The position numbers were made by a program, and so were the translations under genes. From contig WJLW01000005.1 of NCBI GenBank assembly GCA_014728295.1, positions 1 to 64,000 on the forward strand: a stretch of 64,000 bases of DNA. The letters run 5' to 3'. Below are positions 50,682 through 58,206 of this stretch, one piece after another. This stretch comes from Chitinivibrionales bacterium (GTDB lineage Bacteria; Fibrobacterota; Chitinivibrionia; Chitinivibrionales; WJKA01). Positions within the stretch are counted from its first letter, which is position 1. Each line of letters starts with the position of its first letter. The notes below the pieces were generated by a model. That model saw nothing but the letters and a program-made list of their open reading frames with translations. It was not told where the DNA came from and made no database searches.

Positions 50682-51468
50682 AGTGGTTCTCCAGTCTTTT
50701 GAATCCGTCGCGTGCGACTTTGTCTTTAACATTGATTTCCAGGGCTTTCGTGTAGAAACTGTCTGCTGCCGAGAGCTTATTCTGTTTTTCGTATGCACGT
50801 CCCAGAAACGCCAGGCAAGTGCTGTGGCCCCAGGTCGGTTCGCCGGGAGCTTTGGGCGAAGGTGATTCTATTGCGTAAAAACCGGATGCTTTTTCCAGGT
50901 ATCCAATCGCTTTTGCCACACCCCCGCCCAGTATCGCCGGCGTAAAGAGATAGCTCATGCCGATCAAATAGTAGGTTCTCGGGTTGGTGGAATCCTGCGC
51001 AATGGCGGTTGCGAACTCGTCGAATACGCGCGGTCCGAGGCTGACAGCCATAAGTGGATTCATAAAAATCCGAAGGCCGTAAAGCGTACCCAGCAGGGCA
51101 TGCGATTCAGAATCATCCGGTGAAATGGCGAGTGATTTCCTCAAAGAAGCTATGCCGCTCTCGATGTGGCTGAGTGCCTGCTTGGCGCCGGGTCCCTGCT
51201 TTTCCCCAAACATTATCCCGGTAACGCAATGAAAATCCGCTACCGCTTTCCAGTAGTGAGGAAGGTGCGCTTCGGGGTATTTCTTCGCAATTTCACCGAA
51301 ATACGCGGCTGTTGATTCGAATTGTCCGGCATTCCAGGCGTCGTATGCCGAATTGAATTGCTCAATTCCCCGGGCTAACTCCCGCTCGTAGTCGGCCGAA
51401 CTGCTGTGCGCAAGCACCAGTACTGTCAGCACGACGGTAGGCATTTTAAGTTCGATTGCTTCGATCAT
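50674..51468 (-). CDS. Exported TPR protein heading the crt operon
   Basis: 264 residues from the ATG preceded by CTGGAGGAAG. A signal peptide or anchor lies near residues 9-25 (MPTVVLTVLVLAHSSSA). The rest consists of four to five TPR-like helix pairs (EQFNSAYDAWNAGQFESTAA, HALLGTLYGLRIF, YYLIGMSYLF, GRAYEKQNKLSAADSFYTKA). Its stop overlaps the crtP start by 8 bases, so it belongs to the operon. A TPR protein is not part of the known staphyloxanthin set; it may organise pigment enzymes or carry envelope function. That is speculation. Confidence 0.82.
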   Translation of the reverse strand: MIEAIELKMPTVVLTVLVLAHSSSADYERELARGIEQFNSAYDAWNAGQFESTAAYFGEIAKKYPEAHLPHYWKAVADFHCVTGIMFGEKQGPGAKQALSHIESGIASLRKSLAISPDDSESHALLGTLYGLRIFMNPLMAVSLGPRVFDEFATAIAQDSTNPRTYYLIGMSYLFTPAILGGGVAKAIGYLEKASGFYAIESPSPKAPGEPTWGHSTCLAFLGRAYEKQNKLSAADSFYTKALEINVKDKVARDGFKRLENHYE

Positions 51469-51483
51469 GGCTTCCTCCAGTTT

Positions 51484-51540
51484 TTGCATTGTCATAACAA
51501 TGCAACCGGCATGCCCGTTTAGGCATGTTCCCTACATGCC
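51484..51540. promoter_or_regulatory. Palindromes and sigma-54-like element upstream of the crt operon
   Basis: Two dyads lie 16-72 bases ahead of the first gene: TTGCATTGT-cata-ACAATGCAA (51484-51505, perfect) and GGCATGT-tccct-ACATGCC (51522-51540, perfect). A third half-site CATGCC is at 51510-51515. Read on the minus strand, 51516-51501 is GGGCATGCCGGTTGCA, with correct GG/GC spacing for sigma-54 and a single mismatch at the first base. No good -35/-10 pair is visible. Whether this is an operator, a hairpin or a sigma-54 promoter is open; these readings are compatible. Confidence 0.5.
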
Positions 51541-51684
51541 CAAAATCGTCATTTCTGGTCGAGCGAACCGAATGGTATTCTCAAAATGGGAAGGTTGATT
51601 AGCAGAATAACAACGCGGGGAGAAAGCAGTGGAGGCCGGCTCACCTTGACACTGAACCGGCCGGATAATCAGGCGGGTATGCGG

Positions 51685-52638
51685 CTAATGATCGAGCAGA
51701 TCTTTCTCCTGCAACCAGCGTTCAGCCTCAATTGCCGCCATGCAACCGGTGCCTGCCGCACTAACGGCCTGGCGATACTTGCTGTCCTGGACATCACCGC
51801 AGGCATAAACGCCCTCTTTGCTCGATTGTGTCGAGTCCGCCTTGGTTGTCAGGTAGCCGGCTTCGTCGGCTTCCAGTTGATTTTTAAGAAAGGCCGTGTT
51901 CGGGATATGTCCAATCGCCTCGAAGCAACCGGCCACGGCAAGTTTTGAAATTTCTCCGGTCTGCGTATCTTTCAGCTTCAGACCCGAAAGCACTTCTGCG
52001 CCCACGAACTCCGCGACGGTTTTGTTCCAGAGGATTTCGATTTTGGGATGCTCCACGGCACGCTTCTGCATAATTTTGCTGGCGCGCAAAGTACCCCGGC
52101 GATGGACCAGGTACACTTTCGAGCCGAATTGCGTCAGATGCGTCGCTTCTTCCACGGCACTGTCGCCCCCGCCGATGACGGCAAGCTCTTTGTTGCGAAA
52201 GATTGGCAACCCGCCGTCGCATACCGCACACGCAGATATGCCCTTGTTCCAGAATGCTGCCTCACTGTCGATGGGCAGCCGCCTGGCCGTCGCACCGGTA
52301 GCGATAATAAGCGCTTTGCTCTCGTAGGTTTCGTTGTTGGATGAGATGACTTTGTAGGGGTGGCCGGCCAAATCGACCGCAGTGACGTCCTCCATCTTGA
52401 GCCTGGTTCCGTGATTCTCGGCCTGCTTGCGCATTCGGGCCATAAGCTCCTGGCCGTCAACGCCGTCGGGAAATCCCGGAAAGTTTTCAACTGCACTGGT
52501 GGTCATCAATTGTCCGCCCGGCATGCCGCCTGCCTGAAACCCCTCGATAAGCAGCGGATTCAAATTTGCGCGTGCCGCATAGATCGCAGCAGTCATCCCG
52601 GCCGGTCCGGAGCCGATTATGATTACATTTTCAGGCAT
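51685..52638 (-). CDS. trxB: Thioredoxin reductase
   Basis: 317 residues. Transfers electrons from NADPH through FAD and a redox cysteine pair to thioredoxin; cytosolic. Motifs: FAD site VIIIGSGPAGMTAAIYAARA, redox pair ISACAVCDGGLPIF (CxxC), NADPH site LAVIGGGDSAVEEATHL, and C-terminal VYACGDVQDSKYRQAVSAAG. The low-molecular-weight bacterial type, normal length. AAGGACAG precedes the ATG. It follows dnaK, but a strong terminator separates them, so it has its own transcript. No trxA in the window. Confidence 0.97.
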   Translation of the reverse strand: MPENVIIIGSGPAGMTAAIYAARANLNPLLIEGFQAGGMPGGQLMTTSAVENFPGFPDGVDGQELMARMRKQAENHGTRLKMEDVTAVDLAGHPYKVISSNNETYESKALIIATGATARRLPIDSEAAFWNKGISACAVCDGGLPIFRNKELAVIGGGDSAVEEATHLTQFGSKVYLVHRRGTLRASKIMQKRAVEHPKIEILWNKTVAEFVGAEVLSGLKLKDTQTGEISKLAVAGCFEAIGHIPNTAFLKNQLEADEAGYLTTKADSTQSSKEGVYACGDVQDSKYRQAVSAAGTGCMAAIEAERWLQEKDLLDH

Positions 52639-52710
52639 TGCACTGTCCTTGTTGAAGATCCTCGCATCATTCGGATGATGTAATATACAATACTCTGAAA
52701 GTGGGCCGTA

Positions 52711-52771
52711 AAAAGAAAGGGAAGCTCCCCATCCTGTTGCCGTGTCGTGTTCCGGATGGAGAGCTTCCCTT
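52711..52771 (-). terminator. Intrinsic terminator of dnaK
   Basis: On the minus strand AAGGGAAGCTCTCCATCC (52771-52754) pairs along all 18 bases, with one U-G pair, to GGATGGGGAGCTTCCCTT (52734-52717). The loop is 19 bases and TCTTTTT follows. Confidence 0.88.
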
Positions 52772-52776
52772 ACGTG

Positions 52777-54723
52777 TTAGTCAACTATTTCGTATTCGGC
52801 ATCTACCGGCGCGTCTTTGTGGCCGCCGGAGGATGCCTGTTGTTGCTGCTGCGCCCGCCCGGCCTCGCCGGTTGCAGCACCGCCCGTGTCCTGCTGCGCT
52901 TGCTGCGACTGAGCCGCCGATGCATTCCGATACATGGCCTGCTCCATAGCGTGCGAAGCCTGCATCAGGGCCTCCATCGCCGATTTTATCGACTGTGGAT
53001 TGCCTTGCTTAACGCGGTCCTTCAGGTTGTTCAGGGCCGACTCGATTGCAAAACGATCCTGCGCCGAAACCTTGTCACCCTCTTCGTCAAGTGTTTTTTC
53101 GGTTTGAGCAATCAGTGAATCGGCCTGGTTTTTAACCTCGATGCTCTCTTTGGTCTGCCGGTCTTTTTCGGCATTGGCTTCCGCGTCCCTGACCATGCGG
53201 TTGATCTCGTCCTCGGAGATGCCGCTGGACGACTCGATGCGGATTTCCTGTCGTTTGCCGGTACCCAGATCTTTGGCGCCGACGTTGAGGATGCCGTTGG
53301 CGTCGATATCGAAAGTGACCTCGATTTGCGGCACACCGCGCATAGCTGCCGGGATGCCGACCAGATCGAACTTGCCCAGAAGGCGGTTGTGCGAGGCCAT
53401 CTCGCGTTCGCCCTGGTAAACCATGATCGTTACGCCGGTCTGATTGTCGGCCGCGGTCGAGAAAATCTGGCTCTTTTTGGCCGGGATCGTGGTATTGCGT
53501 TCGATCAGTTTGGTCATCACGCCGCCCAGCGTTTCGAGACCCAGCGACAGCGGCGTGACGTCGAGCAGAAGCATGTCTTTGACGGATTCATCACCGCCAA
53601 GCACTGCACCCTGTATGGCCGCTCCCAGCGCAACGACCTCGTCGGGATTGACTCCCTTGCCGGGTGTCTTACCGAAGAACTCTTCAACCCGCCCGGCTAC
53701 AGCGGGGATGCGCGTCGAGCCGCCCACCAGAATGACCTCGTTGATGTCGTTTTTGGAAAGCCCCGCATCTTCCAGGGCCTTTTCGCAGGGGCCGATGGTG
53801 CGTTCGACCAGATCGCCCACCAGCGATTCGAATTTAGCCCGGGTGAGTGATATGTCAAGGTGCTTGGGCCCCTGGGCATCGGCGGTGATAAACGGCAGGT
53901 TGATCGTGGTTTGCATGGCCGACGAGAGTTCGCACTTGGCTTTCTCGGCAGCCTCTTTGATGCGCTGCAAGGCCATGCGATCGTTGCGCAGATCGATACC
54001 GTGCTGCTTTTTGAACTCATCGGCAATGTAGTCGATCACCTTCTGGTCAAAATCATCGCCGCCCAGATGCGTGTCACCGTTGGTTGACTTGACTTCAAAC
54101 ACGCCGTCCCCGATTTCCAGAATCGAGATATCAAACGTTCCGCCGCCCAGATCGAAAACGGCGATTTTTTCAGTCGATTTTTTGTCAAGACCATAAGCCA
54201 GTGATGCGGCGGTCGGCTCGTTGATGATGCGCTTGACGTCCAGTCCGGCGATCTTGCCCGCGTCTTTGGTTGCCTGGCGCTGTGCATCGTTGAAGTAGGC
54301 CGGTACGGTGATCACCGCTTCGGTTACGGGATGTCCCAGGTAATCTTCCGCGGCTTTCTTCAGGTTCTGCAAAACCATGGCTGAAATCTCGGGAGGAGTA
54401 TATTCCTTGTTATTCACAGAAACTTTGACCGGATCATTCGGTCCGCCACTCACCGCATACGGCACCAGCTTCTCTTCGTTTGCTACCTCTGAGCCGCGAC
54501 GGCCCATGAAGCGCTTGATCGAAAAGACGGTGTTGTCCGGATTGGTAACGGCCTGGCGTTTTGCGATTGCCCCAACCAGTTTCTCGCCATCCCTGGAGAA
54601 TCCAACCACAGAAGGTGTTGTCCTGTTCCCCTCTGCATTAGAGATGACAACCGGCTTGCCACCTTCCATAACGGCTACGCACGAGTTCGTTGTTCCTAAA
54701 TCAATTCCGATAATTTTGCTCAT
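52777..54723 (-). CDS. dnaK: Molecular chaperone DnaK (Hsp70)
   Basis: 648 residues. ATP-driven chaperone for unfolded proteins, working with DnaJ and GrpE; cytosolic. Signature sequences: [20 protein letters not shown] at the start, [16 protein letters not shown], and [14 protein letters not shown]; the substrate domain includes [20 protein letters not shown]. The C-terminal tail is Gln/Ala/Gly rich and ends EYEIVD, matching the usual EEVD-like tail. AAGGAGG stands upstream. No dnaJ or grpE adjoins it. No CIRCE inverted repeat is visible upstream; instead there is a sigma-54-type element. Confidence 0.98.
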   Translation of the reverse strand: MSKIIGIDLGTTNSCVAVMEGGKPVVISNAEGNRTTPSVVGFSRDGEKLVGAIAKRQAVTNPDNTVFSIKRFMGRRGSEVANEEKLVPYAVSGGPNDPVKVSVNNKEYTPPEISAMVLQNLKKAAEDYLGHPVTEAVITVPAYFNDAQRQATKDAGKIAGLDVKRIINEPTAASLAYGLDKKSTEKIAVFDLGGGTFDISILEIGDGVFEVKSTNGDTHLGGDDFDQKVIDYIADEFKKQHGIDLRNDRMALQRIKEAAEKAKCELSSAMQTTINLPFITADAQGPKHLDISLTRAKFESLVGDLVERTIGPCEKALEDAGLSKNDINEVILVGGSTRIPAVAGRVEEFFGKTPGKGVNPDEVVALGAAIQGAVLGGDESVKDMLLLDVTPLSLGLETLGGVMTKLIERNTTIPAKKSQIFSTAADNQTGVTIMVYQGEREMASHNRLLGKFDLVGIPAAMRGVPQIEVTFDIDANGILNVGAKDLGTGKRQEIRIESSSGISEDEINRMVRDAEANAEKDRQTKESIEVKNQADSLIAQTEKTLDEEGDKVSAQDRFAIESALNNLKDRVKQGNPQSIKSAMEALMQASHAMEQAMYRNASAAQSQQAQQDTGGAATGEAGRAQQQQQASSGGHKDAPVDAEYEIVD

Positions 54724-54767
54724 AATAACCTCCTTATGATATGTTTTTTTAATCCACCATTATTGCC

Positions 54768-54782
54768 GCAATGCGAATGCCA
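54768..54782 (-). promoter_or_regulatory. Sigma-54-type promoter element upstream of dnaK
   Basis: On the minus strand TGGCATTCGCATTGC (54782-54768): exact TGGCA and TTGC at the required spacing. It would start transcription near 54756 and give a leader of about 33 bases. Activator sites were not identified. Confidence 0.55.
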
Positions 54783-54973
54783 ATGATGTAACCCTCTGTT
54801 ATTCAACTTGTTATTAATCTCCAGCCCGGAGAGGGCGATGATCAGGTTTCATATCGGAACCTGCCTGTTTAAATTTGCAACATCGTGAGAGCAGACACGA
54901 AGCCACATCACACCGCGGATTTTAGTGTCGATGTATTTTTATGCATGCACTAACGAATTTTCTAATCGAAATC

Positions 54974-54994
54974 TAATCTATTTCCTGTAGATTA
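54974..54994. promoter_or_regulatory. Dyad upstream of the sulfotransferase gene
   Basis: Perfect inverted repeat TAATCTA-tttcctg-TAGATTA, 40 bases before the ATG at 55034. The spacing and AT content suit an operator. No protein can be assigned to it. Confidence 0.4.
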
Positions 54995-55033
54995 TTACTA
55001 TGTCGGTGAGCCGGCGCACAACGGAAGGTTTGC

Positions 55034-55948
55034 ATGTCCAATTTACCGAATTTTCTTATAGTGGGGGCGGCAAAAGCAGGGACGACGGCGGTAGCCCATC
55101 TGCTTTCGCAACACCCCAATATCTATATAAGCCCGCTTAAAGAACCAAAGTATATCTCCTCGAAGTTCATTCAGTTTCCGCTCAACGGCCCCGGCGATGA
55201 TTTTGTTGAAAATTTTACGATCAAAAAGCACAGCGATTATGAAAAGCTGTTCCGCCATGTCAAGAACCAGGAGGTTGTGGGCGAGGCCAGCGTGGAAAAT
55301 CTTTACTATTACGACCAGGCCATCCCGGAAATAAAAAAGCTGCTGGGGGACGTCAAAATTATTATCATTTTGCGTAATCCCGTCGACCGGGCGATATCGG
55401 CTTATAAAATGCTGGTGCGCGACGGCCGCGAGCACCTCAGCTTCGAACAGGCACTGCGCGCCGAGCCGCAGCGCATGAAAGAAAATTACGAATTCATCTG
55501 GTACTACCGCGATGTCGGCATGTATTACCGGCAGGTCAAAGCCTATCTCGAAAATTTCTCCCAGGTAAAGCTGTTGTGGTTTGATGACCTGGTGCGGGAT
55601 CACAAAGAATTCATGCGCACTATCTTCGAGTTTCTGGATGTGGAAACGCATCTCAAGCTGCAGCCGTTGTATGAGCTGAATAAATCCGGGCGCATACGCG
55701 GAAGCCTTTTTCGTTATATTTTTCGCCCTGACGGCTTTAAAGGCTCGGTTGTCAAGTTTCTCTCCCTGCGCGGAATTCCCGATTCGTATCTTACGTCGAT
55801 GGTCGAAGTAGTGCGAAGCCGGCTAATTCATCCGGGCATGATATTCAAGCGCAGAACCCGGCGTGAACTGCGGCAGGGGTACCGAGAGGATGTCAGCAAT
55901 TTGCAGCGATTGGTGGGGAGGGACCTGCGGGCGTGGGGTGCGGCGTGA
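55034..55948 (+). CDS. Sulfotransferase
   Basis: 304 residues; GGAAGG precedes the ATG. It transfers a sulfuryl group from PAPS to a hydroxyl or amine, probably of a sugar or lipid. The 5'-phosphosulfate loop is FLIVGAAKAGTTAVAHLLSQ at the N-terminus, and the 3'-phosphate motif is IIILRNPVDRAISAYKMLVR (about residues 112-131). The catalytic His/Lys cannot be fixed by eye. It stands next to two secreted beta-helix proteins on the other strand; if those are polysaccharide lyases the sulfated product could be a cell-surface polysaccharide, but this is inference. Confidence 0.92.
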   Translation: MSNLPNFLIVGAAKAGTTAVAHLLSQHPNIYISPLKEPKYISSKFIQFPLNGPGDDFVENFTIKKHSDYEKLFRHVKNQEVVGEASVENLYYYDQAIPEIKKLLGDVKIIIILRNPVDRAISAYKMLVRDGREHLSFEQALRAEPQRMKENYEFIWYYRDVGMYYRQVKAYLENFSQVKLLWFDDLVRDHKEFMRTIFEFLDVETHLKLQPLYELNKSGRIRGSLFRYIFRPDGFKGSVVKFLSLRGIPDSYLTSMVEVVRSRLIHPGMIFKRRTRRELRQGYREDVSNLQRLVGRDLRAWGAA

Positions 55949-56070
55949 CGGCGCTAAGTGGACTATGTCCCGAGGATCGCAACGAAGGAATTCGTCAAGA
56001 AAACCAGCAATCTGTTCAAGTTAATCATGTGCAGACCCTAAATGCCCGGACTGAAATATAATGGGGTACT

Positions 56071-56448
56071 TCAACTGTTCTGTTCGGCCTGATCGATGGA
56101 CTGATGAATCCGGGCTGATTCTGGCAAGCTGAACGTTGCTGTGGTAAGCATTCGGCAGTTACTTTCGATACCTGACCCTGTCAGATACGCTATCGCAGCC
56201 CGAAAACCTGCATGGGGGGTTGGAATGGAATTTGAATGGTGATTCTTAAACATCTGTAGCGAATTCACTCTTATCCGGCCATTTTCTTGCGCGATTGCTG
56301 ACTTTAGAACGGCTTTAAGCGAAGATACTGATTGCTTTCTCTGCCTGGTGATTTCGTCTTCTGACAAATTCTGTACGTAAAAGATTGCTAAAGCGGCGTT
56401 TTTCATGCGAATGAGATCACGCGCGGGTATTTCGTCAACGGCAATCAC
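56071..56448 (-). CDS. Doubtful ORF after the beta-helix gene
   Basis: 125 residues with a GTG start that overlaps the stop of the beta-helix gene (GTGA), which would allow coupled translation. The sequence (LIRMKNAALAIFYVQNLSED, HAGFRAAIAYLTGSGIESNC) has no recognisable domain and its composition is unlike the neighbours. It may be decayed or non-coding DNA. If it is not a gene, 55949-56444 is a 500-base empty stretch. Confidence 0.3.
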   Translation of the reverse strand: MIAVDEIPARDLIRMKNAALAIFYVQNLSEDEITRQRKQSVSSLKAVLKSAIAQENGRIRVNSLQMFKNHHSNSIPTPHAGFRAAIAYLTGSGIESNCRMLTTATFSLPESARIHQSIDQAEQNS

Positions 56449-57995
56449 TCACCTGTCCTCACAACTACCGGACGCAAACCCGATTGAGTAGTTACCCTCG
56501 ATCCTTGTGGTGCCATTCTGCCGTTGATCAGCAGAAGCGCAGCCGGACTGGATATTGGTGCATTGAACAGGTGCAGTGCATAGTTATTTGTGCGGGGTCT
56601 CACTGAGTGCATGACGGCATTTTGAGCAGGTGCAGCGGTACGGTATTCATGGGCGCCGATGTCTGCGATTCCCTCAACCGGTCGTGCGTTCCGCGCAATA
56701 TCAAGATCGGGAGCAAAATCGTTATTTCCTGAATTCACCGCGGCAGCCTCCGGTTTCAGGCGCATATTAAAGCTGGCAAAGTCGACAAAGAAATCATTCC
56801 TGTTGGTAACGTCGATGTTGTGGCTGTAGGCTGCGCAGCTTGCACTGTCAATGGAAAATGACGTGCCGAGATTATTGACAACCACGCATCCGGTACTTGC
56901 TGTCCCGTTTTTATGATTCCCGATGCGTATCCAGCTCGGACCTGGTTTATCATCGTTGGCGTCAATAACCGTATTGTTGATTATCGAACAATTTCTGGCG
57001 CCCGAGAGTGTGATGCCATGCCAGTGGTCGACGATAACGACATTGTTCATAACCTGCCAGTCCTCGAACATGCCGTCAAAGCAGCCGATTCCCTGCAAAG
57101 TCCCCCGGAAAGGCTGGTTGGGATCTTCATAATTGATGATGGTATTACCAATGAGCTGCATGCGAAATACCGTGCCCGTGCCCACCCCGCCGGGGCCTGA
57201 TGACCAGGACTGAAATCCGTCATCATGATTGCCGTTGACATCATAGCAATTCTTTACGGTATTGTAGCGGAACGTGTTGTCATCTCCCAGGCCGCGCAAT
57301 CCATCCCCGGCAAAGTTGGTAATGGTATTATATTCCACCAGATTCGAATCACCGGAGGAGCTGATGCCGAAGTTTACATTCAATAATGTGTTATTGCGAG
57401 CAATGCAGCGTGTTCCATTCAGATTAATTCCGTTGCATGCTTTGTCATTCCAGTCCTGCATTGACCAGGAGGAGGTGTTCCTGACCGAGTAGAGGCTGCA
57501 GTTTTGAATAATGACATCCGATGCCGGACCGCTGTAGCCGTGCGACTCGATATGGATCAATCTCACCTGGTCGTATTGAGGCGTCTGTTCGGGGCTGATG
57601 GTAAGGCCACTGATAATCCACTTGCGCACTGCCGAAAGCTTGAGCGATCTCAGGCTCGGTGAGTGATTTTCAGCAGCTTTGATGGTGATGTAGTCATTGT
57701 TGTAGGCGCGTCGTATAGTTACGTCACCATGATAGCCCGACAGAAGAAGAATCGTATCTCCGGGCTGAATCGGCGCTCCGGCATTTCTGGGCTTGAAGCC
57801 GGCCGCCGCGGTAAATGGGTAAGAGGTGAACTCAGTCGTTTCAAAAAGATTGTCAGCAACGACCTGTTGCAGGCTTTTCCACGGCGATGATTGACTCCCG
57901 TCGTTTGTTGCCTTGCCGACGGCAGGGTCGACGTAAAACGTCCCGGACAGGACAATGCTTGAGATGGCACATATTAGAAGTAGCGATTTGATCAT
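56445..57995 (-). CDS. Secreted right-handed parallel beta-helix protein (first of pair)
   Basis: 516 residues. Signal peptide MIKSLLLICAISSIVLSGTF. The N-terminus after cleavage reads FYVDPAVGKATNDGSQSSPW, the DUF1565/choice-of-anchor opening of polysaccharide-lyase-like proteins. Residues about 95-400 form beta-helix turns rich in Asn and Ile (NGTRCIARNNTLLNVNFGIS, NLVEYNTITNFAGDGLRGLG). The end of the helix has LDIARNARPVEGIADIGAHE, a common terminal motif. The last 55 residues (ALLLINGRMAPQ ... LRPVVVRTGE) resemble a sorting domain. Substrate is unknown; lyase activity is possible but no catalytic residues were identified. GGAGGAAG precedes the ATG. Confidence 0.87.
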   Translation of the reverse strand: MIKSLLLICAISSIVLSGTFYVDPAVGKATNDGSQSSPWKSLQQVVADNLFETTEFTSYPFTAAAGFKPRNAGAPIQPGDTILLLSGYHGDVTIRRAYNNDYITIKAAENHSPSLRSLKLSAVRKWIISGLTISPEQTPQYDQVRLIHIESHGYSGPASDVIIQNCSLYSVRNTSSWSMQDWNDKACNGINLNGTRCIARNNTLLNVNFGISSSGDSNLVEYNTITNFAGDGLRGLGDDNTFRYNTVKNCYDVNGNHDDGFQSWSSGPGGVGTGTVFRMQLIGNTIINYEDPNQPFRGTLQGIGCFDGMFEDWQVMNNVVIVDHWHGITLSGARNCSIINNTVIDANDDKPGPSWIRIGNHKNGTASTGCVVVNNLGTSFSIDSASCAAYSHNIDVTNRNDFFVDFASFNMRLKPEAAAVNSGNNDFAPDLDIARNARPVEGIADIGAHEYRTAAPAQNAVMHSVRPRTNNYALHLFNAPISSPAALLLINGRMAPQGSRVTTQSGLRPVVVRTGE

Positions 57996-58206
57996 GGAAA
58001 CTTCCTCCGGGAAGGTGAATGCTGTTGGTTGAGTAGCGTAACACTGGTGTACTGTGTCGCAAATACGAATATGCTTGCACGGTCACTTTTCACTCCTGTC
58101 TTCGTTGCTCATCAGTTGACTACAACCGGTATTCACTTTCCTCGCGCCACAACAGGAACGAAAATAGCTTCCCGCACATACACACGCATTTAAGATACAG
58201 TACACT

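Larger units (their letters stand above)
54724..55033. other. Divergent region between dnaK and the sulfotransferase gene
   Basis: 310 bases without a gene. It contains the sigma-54-like element for dnaK and a dyad near the sulfotransferase start, listed separately. The segment 54815-54960 shows nothing I can name. Confidence 0.7.

Noticed and set aside
53326-54031. Plus-strand ORFs of 174 and 195 residues
   Set aside because: Shadows of dnaK; Hsp70 genes often keep open antisense frames.
54724-55033. CIRCE element for dnaK
   Set aside because: I looked for TTAGCACTC-N9-GAGTGCTAA and found no match in the upstream region.
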